A stretch of DNA of 64,000 nucleotides. Origin: Aquabacterium sp. A7-Y. GTDB taxonomy: Bacteria; Pseudomonadota; Gammaproteobacteria; Burkholderiales; Burkholderiaceae_C. Shown piece by piece: positions 44,596-54,131 of the stretch. Location of the stretch: contig NZ_JAPFBW010000014.1 in the NCBI RefSeq assembly GCF_026153205.1, positions 62,001 through 126,000 of the forward strand, written 5' to 3'. The position numbers were made by a program, and so were the translations under genes. Position 1 is the stretch's first letter. Every line of letters begins with the position of its first letter. Below the pieces are notes generated by a model. That model ran no database searches. It saw only the letters and a program-made list of their open reading frames with translations, and had not been told where the DNA came from.

Positions 44596-45675
44596 ATGCC
44601 ACTCGTCTCGATGCGCCAGCTGTTGGACCATGCCGCCGAAAACGGCTACGGCATCCCGGCTTTCAACGTCAACAACCTGGAACAAGTCCAGGCCATCATG
44701 AGCGCCGCCGACGAAGTCGGCGCACCGGTGATCATGCAGGCCTCGGCCGGCGCCCGGAAGTACGCCGGAGAAGCCTTCCTCAAGCACCTGATCCAGGCTG
44801 CCGTCGAAGCCTACCCCCACATCCCGGTCGTGATGCACCAGGACCACGGCCAGTCGCCCGATGTCTGCAAGGGCGCCATCGACCTCGGCTTCAGCTCCGT
44901 GATGATGGACGGCTCGCTGCAGGCCGACGGCAAGACCATCGCCAGCTACGAGTACAACGTCGAGGTCACCAAGAAGGTGGTCGACCTGGCCCATGGCCTG
45001 GGCGTCACCGTCGAGGGTGAGCTGGGCTGCCTCGGTTCGCTCGAGACCATGAAGGGCGACAAGGAAGACGGCCACGGCACCGACGCGACGATGACGATGG
45101 AGCAGCTGCTGACCGATCCCGAGCAGGCCGCCGACTTCGTCAAGCAGACCCAGCTCGACGCGCTGGCCATCGCGATCGGCACCAGCCACGGCGCCTACAA
45201 GTTCACCCGCAAGCCCACCGGCGACATCCTTGCCATCAGCCGCATCAAGGAAATCCACGCCCGCATTCCCAACACCCATCTGGTGATGCACGGCTCCTCC
45301 AGCGTGCCGCAGGATCTGCTGGCCGAGATCCGCCAGTTCGGCGGCGACATGAAGGAAACCTACGGCGTGCCGGTCGAGGAGATCCAGGAAGCCATCAAGT
45401 ACGGTGTGCGCAAGATCAACATCGACACCGACATCCGCCTCGCGATGACCGCCGCGATCCGCCGCTTTTTCGCCGAGCATCCGGAGAAGTTCGACCCGCG
45501 CGAATACCTCAAGCCCGCGCGCGAAGCGGCCAAGAAGATCGTCAAGCAGCGCTACGTCGAGTTCGGCTGCGAAGGCCAAGCCGGTAAAATCAAGGCCATC
45601 CCGCTGGCCGAGGTGGCCAAGCGTTATGCCTCGGGTGAGCTGGCCCAGGTCGTCCAGTACCGCCAGGTGGCCTGA
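44596..45675 (+). CDS. fba: Fructose-bisphosphate aldolase, class II
   Basis: Zinc aldolase splitting fructose 1,6-bisphosphate into two triose phosphates. 359 aa TIM barrel of the class IIB (CbbA-like) type: [10 protein letters not shown], the zinc ligands in [37 protein letters not shown] and [10 protein letters not shown]. It completes a glycolytic cluster with pgk and pyk, and is followed by a strong terminator. Confidence 0.96.
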   Translation: MPLVSMRQLLDHAAENGYGIPAFNVNNLEQVQAIMSAADEVGAPVIMQASAGARKYAGEAFLKHLIQAAVEAYPHIPVVMHQDHGQSPDVCKGAIDLGFSSVMMDGSLQADGKTIASYEYNVEVTKKVVDLAHGLGVTVEGELGCLGSLETMKGDKEDGHGTDATMTMEQLLTDPEQAADFVKQTQLDALAIAIGTSHGAYKFTRKPTGDILAISRIKEIHARIPNTHLVMHGSSSVPQDLLAEIRQFGGDMKETYGVPVEEIQEAIKYGVRKINIDTDIRLAMTAAIRRFFAEHPEKFDPREYLKPAREAAKKIVKQRYVEFGCEGQAGKIKAIPLAEVAKRYASGELAQVVQYRQVA

Positions 45676-45699
45676 ACCCGGCGGCTTCTGCCGGCACAC

Positions 45700-45728
45700 A
45701 AGCCCGCTCCCGCAGCGGGCTTTTTGTT
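45700..45728 (+). terminator. Intrinsic terminator of fba
   Basis: AAGCCCGCT (45700-45708) pairs with AGCGGGCTT (45714-45722) across CCCGC, followed by TTTGTTTT. Classic Rho-independent terminator 25 bp after fba. Confidence 0.92.
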
Positions 45729-45748
45729 TTCTGCTGGAGATCTGGCCC

Positions 45749-46651
45749 GTGACTGCTGCCCTGCTCAACTCGTCGATCCGATCGCTGCCGCTGCTGGCGC
45801 GCGGCAAGGTGCGAGACAACTATGCCGTCGGTGAAGACCGCATCCTGATGATCGCGAGCGACCGGCTCTCGGCCTTCGATGTCGTGATGGGCGAGCCCAT
45901 TCCCGGCAAGGGTGAGCTGTTGACCCGCGTGGCCTTGTTCTGGTTCGACAAGCTCGCCGGCATCGTGCCGAACCACCTGACCGGCCAGGCGCCCGAGAGT
46001 GTGGTGGCCGATGCCGACGAGGTGGCCCAGGTGCGCGGCCGCGCCATGCTGGTCAAGCGGCTCAAGCCGCTGCCGGTCGAGGCCGTGGTGCGCGGCTACC
46101 TGGCCGGCAGCGGCTGGAAGGAGTACCAGCACAACGGCGAGGTCTGCGGCGTGCGGCTGCCCGCCGGGCTGCAGAACGCCAGCAAGCTGCCCGAGCCCAT
46201 CTTCACGCCGGCCACCAAGGCCGAGATGGGCGACCACGACGAGAACATCTCCTTCGAGCGCATGAGCGAGATCATCGGCGCCGACCTGGCCGAGCGCATC
46301 CGCGGCATCTCGCTCCGGCTGTACCAGACCGCGGCCGACTTCGCGCTCACCAAGGGCATCATCATCGCCGACACCAAGTTCGAATTCGGCCTGGACGCCG
46401 ACGGCACCCTGACGCTGATGGACGAGGTGCTGACGCCCGACTCCTCGCGCTTCTGGCCGGTCGAGGGCTACCGGGAGGGCATCAACCCGCCCAGCTACGA
46501 CAAGCAGTTCGTGCGTGACTGGCTGGAGCAGGCCCGCGTGAACGGCCAGCCCTGGAACAAGCAGGCGCCCGCGCCGGCGCTGCCGGCCGAGGTGGTGGCC
46601 CGGACCGCGGCCAAGTACCAGGAAGCGCTGGCCCGGCTGACCGGCCAGTAA
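45749..46651 (+). CDS. purC: SAICAR synthetase
   Basis: Purine pathway ligase joining CAIR and aspartate with ATP. 300 aa, the yeast-like long form: [41 protein letters not shown] is broken by the nucleotide loop; later ADTKFEFG and [12 protein letters not shown] are signature regions. The GTG start has CTGGAG about 10 nt ahead and begins right after the fba terminator. purE and purK lie 1 kb further on, past cnoX. Confidence 0.95.
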   Translation: MTAALLNSSIRSLPLLARGKVRDNYAVGEDRILMIASDRLSAFDVVMGEPIPGKGELLTRVALFWFDKLAGIVPNHLTGQAPESVVADADEVAQVRGRAMLVKRLKPLPVEAVVRGYLAGSGWKEYQHNGEVCGVRLPAGLQNASKLPEPIFTPATKAEMGDHDENISFERMSEIIGADLAERIRGISLRLYQTAADFALTKGIIIADTKFEFGLDADGTLTLMDEVLTPDSSRFWPVEGYREGINPPSYDKQFVRDWLEQARVNGQPWNKQAPAPALPAEVVARTAAKYQEALARLTGQ

Positions 46652-46664
46652 GGCAGCGGTCCTG

Positions 46665-46693
46665 AAACGAAAACCGGCGCCCAGGGCGCCGGT
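46665..46693 (-). terminator. Intrinsic terminator of cnoX
   Basis: A perfect 9-bp stem (46673-46681 with 46685-46693) with 3-nt loop. Read on the minus strand it is followed by TTTCGTTTC, so it suits the cnoX transcript best, while also facing the convergent purC. Confidence 0.7.
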
Positions 46694-46715
46694 CGGTGCC
46701 GCCGCGTCCGCCGCC

Positions 46716-47660
46716 TCAGAACAGGGCCATGCTGAGCTTGCGGCGGTACTGATCGACCACCGGATCGGCCGACGCCACGACCGCCTTGCCCGCCACCTCC
46801 AGCGCCCCGGCCTTGGCCTGCGCCTCGGCCGGCGCGGCCGCCGGCTTGGCCATCAGCTCCAGGATCGCGACGTAGGCCTTGCGGGCGGCTTCCTCGTTCC
46901 ACTTCTTGTCGCGCATCACGATCTCGAGCAGCGCATCCATGGCCTCGGTCCAGCGCTGCGCGGCGAAATGGATCTGCGCCAGCTCGAAGCGGGCCTCGAA
47001 ATCGCGCTTGTTGGCCGCGATGGCGGCCTCGAGCTGATCCAGCGAGCGGGCCCCGACGGCCTTCTCGCAGGCGTCGATCCACTGCCCGAAGGCGGCGATG
47101 CGGCCGTCGACCAGGCTCTTGCTCGCCACCGGCTCGAAGGCCAGGCGAGCGTCGCCAGCGCGGCCGGCCTGCAGCAGCAGCTTGACGTAGTCGAGCCGCG
47201 CATTGTCGTTGGAGGGATCGATCGCGATCGCCTCCTGGAGCCGCTCCAGCGCCCCTTCGGCGTCGCCGTCGTCGGCCAGCTGCTCGGCCTCTTCGGCCGC
47301 CGCGTCGGCGGCCAGCGCGGCCTCGGGCGGTACGTGCTTGTCGAGGAACTGCTGGATCTGTGCGGGCGGCAGCGCGCCGACAAAACCGTCGACCGGCTGG
47401 CCGTCGCGGAACATCACGCAGAAGGGGATGCTGCGCACCCCGAACATCTGCGAGAGCTGGCCGGCAATCTCGGGCTGCTCGTCGGAGTTGAGCTTGGCGA
47501 GCACGAAACGGCCGCCGTAGTCGGTCTCCAGTTTTTCCAGTGCCGGGCCCAGGGTGCGGCAAGGGCCGCACCAGGGCGCCCAGATGTCGAGCAGCACCGG
47601 CTGGGTCATCGAGGCCTGCAAGACCTCGGATTCGAAATTCTGAAGAGTGATGTCGATCAT
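46716..47660 (-). CDS. cnoX: CnoX/YbbN-like thioredoxin-TPR co-chaperone
   Basis: 314 aa: an N-terminal thioredoxin domain (to about 110) with active site WCGPC (Cys31, Cys34), then a TPR-like helical domain. In E. coli CnoX the cysteine pair is replaced and the protein acts as a chaperedoxin with GroEL; here the full CGPC suggests true redox activity too. The start is the ATG of MIDITLQNFE. It is divergent from purE. Confidence 0.87.
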   Translation of the reverse strand: MIDITLQNFESEVLQASMTQPVLLDIWAPWCGPCRTLGPALEKLETDYGGRFVLAKLNSDEQPEIAGQLSQMFGVRSIPFCVMFRDGQPVDGFVGALPPAQIQQFLDKHVPPEAALAADAAAEEAEQLADDGDAEGALERLQEAIAIDPSNDNARLDYVKLLLQAGRAGDARLAFEPVASKSLVDGRIAAFGQWIDACEKAVGARSLDQLEAAIAANKRDFEARFELAQIHFAAQRWTEAMDALLEIVMRDKKWNEEAARKAYVAILELMAKPAAAPAEAQAKAGALEVAGKAVVASADPVVDQYRRKLSMALF

Positions 47661-47752
47661 GAACGAAATCCTTGGGACGGCAGATAAGGCCAGAACGTCC
47701 CGGCACAAGGCCCGCCTAAAATCACGCCAGATTTACCGCACCGGAGCGCTCT

Positions 47753-48259
47753 TTGAGTCAGATGCCCCTCGTCGGCGTGGTCATGGGTTCCAACAGCGAT
47801 TGGGACGTCATGCAAAACGCTGCACAGATTCTCGCCGAGTTCGGCGTGCCGCATGAGGCGCAGGTCGTCTCCGCGCACCGCATGCCGGACGACATGTTCC
47901 GCTACGCCGAAAGCGCCGCCGGCCGTGGCCTGAGGGCCATCATCGCCGGCGCCGGCGGTGCGGCCCACCTGCCCGGCATGCTGGCGGCCAAGACCGTCGT
48001 GCCGGTGCTCGGCGTGCCGGTGCCCAGCCGCCACCTGCAGGGGGTGGATTCGCTCCACTCCATCGTGCAGATGCCCAAGGGCGTTCCGGTGGCGACCTTC
48101 GCGATCGGCGCAGCCGGCGCGGCCAACGCCGCCCTCTTCGCCGTCGCCATGCTGGCCGCCGACAACCCTGAACTGCGCGCCCGCCTCGAATCCTTCCGCG
48201 CCCGCCAGACCGAGGCGGCACGCGCGATGACGCTGCCGCCCGTCGCGGGCGGGGCCTGA
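47753..48259 (+). CDS. purE: N5-CAIR mutase (PurE, catalytic subunit)
   Basis: Moves the carboxyl group of N5-CAIR to make CAIR in purine synthesis. 168 aa with [12 protein letters not shown], the SAHRMPDDM catalytic His, [16 protein letters not shown] and [20 protein letters not shown]. The TTG start is preferred over the ATG nine bases on because GGAG lies 6 nt ahead of it. TAAAAT (47717-47722) is a likely -10. It is co-transcribed with purK. Confidence 0.95.
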   Translation: MSQMPLVGVVMGSNSDWDVMQNAAQILAEFGVPHEAQVVSAHRMPDDMFRYAESAAGRGLRAIIAGAGGAAHLPGMLAAKTVVPVLGVPVPSRHLQGVDSLHSIVQMPKGVPVATFAIGAAGAANAALFAVAMLAADNPELRARLESFRARQTEAARAMTLPPVAGGA

Positions 48260-48292
48260 ACACGCCGCCAGACCGCCGGAAGCCGTATCCCG

Positions 48293-49453
48293 ATGAGCAA
48301 GACCTTTCCTCCCGGCAGCGCCACCCTCGGCGTGCTCGGTGGCGGCCAGTTGGGCCGCATGTTCGTGCACGCCGCGCAACAGCTCGGTTATGCCACCGTG
48401 GTGCTCGACCCCGACGCCGCCAGCCCGGCCGGCCAGGTGGCCCACCGCCACCTGCAGGCCGACTACCTTGACGCTGCCGCCCTGGACGAGCTGGTGCAGC
48501 TGTGCGACGCGGTAACCACCGAGTTCGAGAACGTGCCGGCGCCGGCGCTGGCCCGCCTGGCCAGCGACCTGCCGGTCGCGCCCGGCGCCGAGGCGGTGGC
48601 GATCTGCCAGGACCGGTCGCGCGAAAAGGCCCACTTCCTGGCCCAGGGCGTGCCCTGCGCGCCGCATGCCCTGATTGAAACCGAGGCGCAGCTGCAGGCC
48701 GTCGATACCGAGCTGCTGCCCGGCATCCTCAAGACCGCCCGTCTCGGCTACGACGGCAAGGGGCAGATCGCGGTACGCACGCGCGAGGAATTGCAGGCCG
48801 CCTGGGACGCACTGCAGCGTGTGCCCTGCCTGTTGGAGAAGCGGCTGGAGCTGGCCTTCGAGGTCAGCGTGATCGTGGCCCGCAATGGCCAGGGCGAGCT
48901 GGTGCACTTCCCGCTGCAGCAGAACCTGCACCGCGGCGGCATCCTCGCGGTGAGCACGGTGCCCGCCCCCGACCTCACCGCCGAGCTGCAGGCCCGCGCC
49001 ATCGCGGCCGCCGAGACGGTGGCCGCGGCGATGGAGTATGTGGGCGTGCTTTGCGTCGAGTTTTTCGTGCTGCGCGACGGCAGCCTGGTGGCCAACGAAA
49101 TGGCGCCGCGGCCGCACAACTCGGGCCACTACACGATAGACGCCTGCGACATCTCGCAGTTCGAGTTGCAGGTCCGCGCGATGGCCGGCCTGCCGCTGGT
49201 CGCGCCGCGGCTGCACTCGCCCACCATCATGCTCAACCTGCTGGGCGACCTCTGGTTCGCCGGCGACGTGGAACGCACCCCGCCCTGGGAGGCCGTGCTG
49301 GCGCTGCCCGGCACCCATTTGCACCTCTACGGCAAGCAGTCGGCGCGCCCCGGACGCAAGATGGGCCACCTCAACATCACCGGCGCCAGCGCGTCGCAGG
49401 TGCGCGAGGTGGCGCTGCGCTGCGCCGAGCTGCTGGGCCTGCCCGGATTCTGA
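48293..49453 (+). CDS. purK: N5-CAIR synthetase (PurK, ATPase subunit)
   Basis: ATP-grasp enzyme carboxylating AIR with bicarbonate to give N5-CAIR, the PurE substrate. 386 aa: LGVLGGGQLGRMFVHAAQQLG, TEFENVP, the ATP-grasp LLEKRLELAFEVSVI and NEMAPRPHNSGHYTI metal-binding motifs. It follows purE by 33 bp, completing the two-enzyme bacterial route from AIR to CAIR. Confidence 0.96.
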   Translation: MSKTFPPGSATLGVLGGGQLGRMFVHAAQQLGYATVVLDPDAASPAGQVAHRHLQADYLDAAALDELVQLCDAVTTEFENVPAPALARLASDLPVAPGAEAVAICQDRSREKAHFLAQGVPCAPHALIETEAQLQAVDTELLPGILKTARLGYDGKGQIAVRTREELQAAWDALQRVPCLLEKRLELAFEVSVIVARNGQGELVHFPLQQNLHRGGILAVSTVPAPDLTAELQARAIAAAETVAAAMEYVGVLCVEFFVLRDGSLVANEMAPRPHNSGHYTIDACDISQFELQVRAMAGLPLVAPRLHSPTIMLNLLGDLWFAGDVERTPPWEAVLALPGTHLHLYGKQSARPGRKMGHLNITGASASQVREVALRCAELLGLPGF

Positions 49454-49477
49454 TCACTCCTCGGAGCACCCACCCAA

Positions 49478-50458
49478 GTGGCACGGCAACTCGACGGGCA
49501 CGACCCGCAACAGCTCCAGCAGGCCGTCGACGCGCTGTGCGCCGGCCGGCTGGTCGCCTTTCCGACCGAGACGGTCTACGGCCTGGGCGCCAACGCCGGC
49601 GACGACGCGGCCGTGCGCGGCATCTTCGCGGCCAAGGGCCGGCCCGCCGACCACCCGCTGATCGTGCACCTGCCCAACATGGAGAGCAGCTACGCGCTGG
49701 CCGCCGCGGTACCGCCGGCGGCGCAGAAGCTGATGTCGGCCTTCTGGCCCGGGCCGCTGACCGTCATCGTGCCGCGCCGCGAGGGTGTGGCGACGGCGGC
49801 GGCCGGCGGGCTCCAGACCATCGGCCTGCGCTGCCCGGCCCACCCGGTGGCCCATGCCCTGCTGGACGCCTGCGCCCAGCGCGGCCTGCTGGGCCTCGCC
49901 GGCCCCAGCGCCAACCTGTTCGGACGGGTCAGTCCCACCACCGCCGCGCATGTCGTGGGCGAATTCGGCGACGAGGTGCTGGTACTCGATGGCGGCGCCT
50001 GCCAGGTCGGCATCGAGTCGACCATCATCGACTGCTCGCGCGAGCACCCGGTGCTGCTGCGCCCGGGCATGATCACACGCGCCGAGATCGAAGCAGTGCT
50101 GGAGGAAACGCTGCTCGACCGCGACGAGCACGCGCCCCGCGCGCCCGGCACGCTGGAGGCGCACTATGCGCCGCGCGCGACCGTGCGCCTCATGAGCGCC
50201 GACATCCTGCAGACCGCGCTGCAGGTGCTGGGCACGGGCGCGCCGAAGCTGGCGCTATATTCGCGAACCGTGCGCGCGCCGCGCGGCATGCCGCACCGCC
50301 GCATGCCGGACGACGCTGCGCAGGCGGCGCAGGAGCTGTTCGCCGCCCTGCGGGAGTTCGACGCCCTGGGCGTCGAGCTGATCTGGGTCGAGAGCCCGCC
50401 GCCGGCCCCCGAGTGGGACGGCGTGCGGGACCGCCTGGCACGTGCCGCCGCGTCCTGA
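49478..50458 (+). CDS. sua5: Sua5/TsaC-family L-threonylcarbamoyladenylate synthase
   Basis: Makes threonylcarbamoyl-AMP for the tRNA t6A37 modification. 326 aa: an N-terminal YrdC domain (VAFPTETVYGLGANA, KGRPADHPLIVHL, WPGPLTVIV, GLAGPSANLFGRVSPTTAAHV) and the C-terminal Sua5 domain (about 230-326), so it is the long Sua5 type rather than short TsaC. The GTG start follows purK by 24 bp. TsaB, another t6A factor, is 3 kb away. Confidence 0.93.
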   Translation: MARQLDGHDPQQLQQAVDALCAGRLVAFPTETVYGLGANAGDDAAVRGIFAAKGRPADHPLIVHLPNMESSYALAAAVPPAAQKLMSAFWPGPLTVIVPRREGVATAAAGGLQTIGLRCPAHPVAHALLDACAQRGLLGLAGPSANLFGRVSPTTAAHVVGEFGDEVLVLDGGACQVGIESTIIDCSREHPVLLRPGMITRAEIEAVLEETLLDRDEHAPRAPGTLEAHYAPRATVRLMSADILQTALQVLGTGAPKLALYSRTVRAPRGMPHRRMPDDAAQAAQELFAALREFDALGVELIWVESPPPAPEWDGVRDRLARAAAS

Positions 50459-50522
50459 GCCTCGCCGACGCTGCGACACCCCTTCGTCGACGCCGTTATT
50501 TTTGGTTTTCACCGGAGTTTCC

Positions 50523-51482
50523 ATGTCCCTGCGCTCTTCCCGCTGGCTGTTCCGCCTCCAACTCGCCGCCCTGGCCGGCGCGGCAGCGGCCCTCACCGCT
50601 TGTGGCGGCGACGTCTTCGATCCCTTCAAGCCCCAGCGCATCCTGTCGGTCGGCGACGAATACAGCTACATCGAGTCGGCCGAGGGCGCCAGCAAAGGCG
50701 CCAAGTACACGATCAACGCGCTGAAAGGCGACAGCACCTTCAACTGCGACGGCCACTGGCTCTGGACGCAGTTCGTGACCTCGAACTACGGCTTCCGCTT
50801 CAAGGAATGCACGCCGGACGGCGCCGCCCCCGACGAGCGGGCCCGCGCGCTGGCCCGTGAAGGCGCCAAGGCGGCCGATATCTCCACCCAGATCAATGCC
50901 GCCGGCGGACTGCGCGCCGAGGACCTGGTGCTGGTGCAGGTCGGCGCCAACGACGTCTGGGAGCTGTTCGACAGCTACGCGCAGGGTAACGGACTGGACG
51001 GGCTGAAGGCCACCGCCGAGAACCGCGGCCGCGCGCTGGCAGCGCTGATGCTCGGCTGGAACGAGCAAGGCGTGCGGGTGGTGGTGCTGGACGTGACCGA
51101 CCAGGGCGACACCCCGGAAGCCGGCGCCTCCAGCGTCGCCAATGCACGCGAAGCCTTGCGCCAGCTGAGCACGGCCTTCAACGACGGCCTGCGCGCGGGC
51201 CTCGCGGGCAATGTCCGCAGGACCGCCCTCATCCAGGCCAACAACCTGGTGGGCGACGCCGCCGACGACACACGCTACGACTTCGACAACCGCACCGACG
51301 GCGCCTGCCTGGACAGCGTGGCAACGGCCAAGGCCTGCACCACCGGCACGCTCAAGGCCAACACCGACCCGGGCCCGAGCAGCAACGACTACATCTTTGC
51401 CAAAGGCCGTTACCTGACGCCGACCATCAACCGCCTGCTGGGCGACCTGGCGGTGAACCGCGCCGAGGACCACCCGTTCTGA
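50523..51482 (+). CDS. SGNH-like lipoprotein with degenerate active site
   Basis: 319 aa. The signal peptide ends LTAC (Cys27). The fold resembles GDSL/SGNH hydrolases, with block III intact (LVQVGANDVWELF) and the VRVVVLDVTD strand, but block I reads SVGDEYSYIE (Glu where the catalytic Ser of GDS belongs) and the C-terminal DxxH block is absent (AKGRYLTPTINRLLG). It is therefore probably non-hydrolytic or uses other residues. The ATG has CCGGAGTTTCC ahead. The 3' end overlaps the convergent SemiSWEET gene by 56 bp. Confidence 0.72.
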   Translation: MSLRSSRWLFRLQLAALAGAAAALTACGGDVFDPFKPQRILSVGDEYSYIESAEGASKGAKYTINALKGDSTFNCDGHWLWTQFVTSNYGFRFKECTPDGAAPDERARALAREGAKAADISTQINAAGGLRAEDLVLVQVGANDVWELFDSYAQGNGLDGLKATAENRGRALAALMLGWNEQGVRVVVLDVTDQGDTPEAGASSVANAREALRQLSTAFNDGLRAGLAGNVRRTALIQANNLVGDAADDTRYDFDNRTDGACLDSVATAKACTTGTLKANTDPGPSSNDYIFAKGRYLTPTINRLLGDLAVNRAEDHPF

Positions 51483-51822
51483 GTGCCACCCGGCCGCGGC
51501 GGGTGGCCGCGGCCTTTCCTGCCGGGGCGGCTGCGGCCGCCCTTGGAGCGATGCCGCGCCCGCCCGCATAACCAATCTTCATCGCCAGGATGGTCAGCGC
51601 GAGCGACAGCGTCACGACGTTGGCCACGATGAGGGGCCAGGTGCCGAGCAGAAGGCCATACACCAGCCACAGCGCGATGCCCAGCGTGAACAGGCTGTAC
51701 ATGCCCAGCGAGATGCCGCTCACGTCGCGGGTCTTGAAGGTGTGCCAGGCCTGCGGCACGAAGGACAGCGTCGTCAGCGCGGCGGCGGCGAAGCCGAGGA
51801 CGTCGATCAGTCCGAGAGTCAT
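51427..51822 (-). CDS. SemiSWEET-family sugar transporter with extended C-terminus
   Basis: 131 aa. Residues 1-86 form a typical SemiSWEET/PQ-loop half-transporter of three membrane helices, with the PQ motif at 23-24 (SFVPQAWHTFKTRDVSGIS); two copies assemble to move sugars. The remaining 45 residues are a Gly/Arg/Ala/Pro-rich tail not expected in this family. The gene's end overlaps the convergent lipoprotein gene. The ATG overlaps the dacB stop (ATGA), so it is coupled to dacB. Confidence 0.85.
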   Translation of the reverse strand: MTLGLIDVLGFAAAALTTLSFVPQAWHTFKTRDVSGISLGMYSLFTLGIALWLVYGLLLGTWPLIVANVVTLSLALTILAMKIGYAGGRGIAPRAAAAAPAGKAAATRRGRVALRTGGPRRGSPPGRPAGG

Positions 51823-53252
51823 GGCAGGTCCTTCGCCGTCCAGTCGATCAGCGCCTCGAGCACCGGCCGCGCGGCCGCCGCACGCGGATGGTTGACGATG
51901 GCGACCAGCACGTAGCGCTTGCCGCTGGCGGCCAGCACATAACCCGCCACGCCCGACACATCGCGCAGGGTGCCGGTCTTGAGGTGGGCCGTCTGCGGGC
52001 TCGCGGTGTAGCGCTTGAGCGTTCCATCCACGCCGGTGACGGGCAGCGAGGCGATGAACTCCGGCATCACCCGCCCAGCCCAGGCCGCCTGCAGCAGGCG
52101 CGTCAGGAAGGCAGCGCTCACGCGGCTCTCGCGGGACAGCCCGGCGCCGTTGTCGAGCACCAGCTCCGGCGTCGCGCCCCACTTGGCGTCGGCCCACTCG
52201 CGCAGCGCGCGCTCGGCGGTCTCCTGCGAGCCGATGCCATGCTGCACCAGACCCAGCGTCAGGAACAGCTGGCGTGCCATGGTGTTGTTGCTGTACTTGT
52301 TGATGTCGCGCACCACCTCGGCGAGCGGCGGCGACACCGCGGTGAACAGCGGCGGCACCCCCACCGGCGCGACACCGTCGCGCACCCAGCCGCGCAGGCG
52401 CCCGCCCAGGCTCAGCCACATCCCTTCGACGGCGCGCGCGTTGTAGCTGCCCGGGTCGGCATAAGCGAGCGACCAGGTCTTCTCGCCGCAGGCCAGTGCA
52501 TAGGCGCCGCGGAACCACAGTCGCTCGGTGCCGCCCAGCTCGCCGCGCAGGCCGGCCTGCCAGTCGCTGCAGCCGGCCGTGTGGTCCAGCGGCACCCGCG
52601 CATCGACCGAGACGCCGGCCAGCGGCGGATCGACCGAGATGCGCGCGATGCCGCGGTCGGGGTCGGGTGTGAAGGTCAGCTGCAGCGCCTTGAAGTTGAC
52701 CAGCAGCGCATCGGGCGCGACGTTGTAGGGCCGCAGCGGCTCGCCGTCGAAGGCCCCCGGGTCACCCTCGGGCAGGTCGAAGGCGAGGCGGTCGAGCACG
52801 ATGTCGCCGCGCACCTCGCGCACGCCCAGCTGCTGCACCCGGCGCAGCAGCTGCCAGAGCCGCTCCATCACCAGCGTGGGGTCGCCCTCGCCCTTCAGGT
52901 AGAGGTTGCCATGCAACACCCCGTCCTCCACCGGTCCGTCGACATGGACCGGCGTGTTCCAGGTGTAGGCCGGGCCCAGCAGGTCCAGGGCGGCATAGGT
53001 GGTGACCAGTTTCATCAGCGAGGCGGGCTGCAGGCTCGCCTCGGTCCGGTGCGCCAGGCGCGGCTCCGCGGCGCCGACCTCGACCACCTGCACGGCGAGC
53101 GCGTCGGCGGGCAGGCCGGCGCGCGCAAGCGCCGCCTCGGCCTCGGCGGGCAGGCGCTCGGGCAGCAGCGTGCCGCCCCAGGCGGGACTGCAGCAGAGGA
53201 ACAAGCAGACGATGGCCCTGCGCAGCCACGCGGACACGACACTCGAAGGCAT
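51819..53252 (-). CDS. dacB: D-alanyl-D-alanine carboxypeptidase/endopeptidase (PBP4 type)
   Basis: Periplasmic peptidoglycan hydrolase of the S13 family (477 aa), trimming or cutting cross-links. Signal peptide of about 26 residues; the catalytic motifs are SLMK (Ser78-Lys81), SNN (321-323) and KTG (425-427), with the long insert between the first two that marks PBP4-class enzymes. It is divergent from tsaB. Confidence 0.94.
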   Translation of the reverse strand: MPSSVVSAWLRRAIVCLFLCCSPAWGGTLLPERLPAEAEAALARAGLPADALAVQVVEVGAAEPRLAHRTEASLQPASLMKLVTTYAALDLLGPAYTWNTPVHVDGPVEDGVLHGNLYLKGEGDPTLVMERLWQLLRRVQQLGVREVRGDIVLDRLAFDLPEGDPGAFDGEPLRPYNVAPDALLVNFKALQLTFTPDPDRGIARISVDPPLAGVSVDARVPLDHTAGCSDWQAGLRGELGGTERLWFRGAYALACGEKTWSLAYADPGSYNARAVEGMWLSLGGRLRGWVRDGVAPVGVPPLFTAVSPPLAEVVRDINKYSNNTMARQLFLTLGLVQHGIGSQETAERALREWADAKWGATPELVLDNGAGLSRESRVSAAFLTRLLQAAWAGRVMPEFIASLPVTGVDGTLKRYTASPQTAHLKTGTLRDVSGVAGYVLAASGKRYVLVAIVNHPRAAAARPVLEALIDWTAKDLP

Positions 53253-53393
53253 GGCCGCGATTATCGCGGTGGCGGGGGCTTGGCGCGCGTTGCGGGCACG
53301 CCGCAGCCGCCCCGCTAAACTGCCAGCCTGTGTGCCGCTGCGCGCTTCGTGCGCCGGCCGTCCTTGATCCGCGCTTTGCCTCCGCTACCGCCC

Positions 53394-54131
53394 GTGCCGA
53401 CCCCTTCGCCTGTCCTGCTGGCCCTCGAGACCGCCACCGAAACCCTCAGACTGGGCGCGCTGACCGCCGGGCGCGTCCACACCCGCGAGGGCGCCGGCGG
53501 CGCCCAGGCTTCGGTGCAGTTGCTGCCGGCCGTGCTGGCGCTGCTGGAGGAGACGGGGCTGCGGCTGCAGGACCTCGACGCGATCGCCTTCGGCCGCGGC
53601 CCCGGCGCCTTCACCGGCCTGCGCACCGCCTGCTCGGTCGCGCAGGGGCTGGCCTTCGGCGCCGGCAAGCCGGTGCTGCCCGTCGACACCTTGCTGATCG
53701 TCGCCGAAGCGGCGCGGCGCGACGGCGGCGCGGCCGACGTGTGGGTCGCCCAGGACGCACGCATGAACGAGATCTATGCGGCACGCTACCGGCACGACGG
53801 CGGACGCTGGCACACGCTGCGCGAGCCGGCGCTCTACAGCGCGGCCGCGCTCGCCGAGCGCATTGCCGCCGAGGGCGGCGAGTGCCTGGCGGGCAACGCC
53901 CTGGCCCTGCACGCCGAGCCCTGGCAGGCCCTCGCGCTGCAACGCCTGCCCGACGCGGTGCCCGATGCCGCCGCCCTGCTGCAGCTGGCCGCGGCGGGCT
54001 GGTCGCGCGGCGAGGCCGTCGATGCCGCCCTGGCCCTGCCGCTCTACATCCGCGACAAGGTGGCCCAGACCACCGCCGAGCGCGAGGCGGCGGCGCGGGC
54101 CGCGGCGCAGGACGCGGGAGCCCGACCATGA
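53394..54131 (+). CDS. tsaB: TsaB, tRNA t6A-modification factor
   Basis: Inactive ASKHA-fold partner of TsaD in the TsaBDE complex that transfers threonylcarbamoyl to tRNA A37. 245 aa from the GTG at 53394, which gives the LLALETATETLRLG strand near the N-terminus; a GTG at 53349 would add 15 Pro-rich residues. GRGPGAFTGLRTACSVAQGLA is the family signature. It overlaps rimI by 4 bp (ATGA); tsaB-rimI is the usual pair. Confidence 0.92.
   Translation: MPTPSPVLLALETATETLRLGALTAGRVHTREGAGGAQASVQLLPAVLALLEETGLRLQDLDAIAFGRGPGAFTGLRTACSVAQGLAFGAGKPVLPVDTLLIVAEAARRDGGAADVWVAQDARMNEIYAARYRHDGGRWHTLREPALYSAAALAERIAAEGGECLAGNALALHAEPWQALALQRLPDAVPDAAALLQLAAAGWSRGEAVDAALALPLYIRDKVAQTTAEREAAARAAAQDAGARP

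Noticed and set aside
44229-44597. A 122-codon minus-strand frame in the gap before fba
   Set aside because: No ribosome site, no recognisable motif, Arg/Cys/Gly-rich, and it would run through the fba start region.
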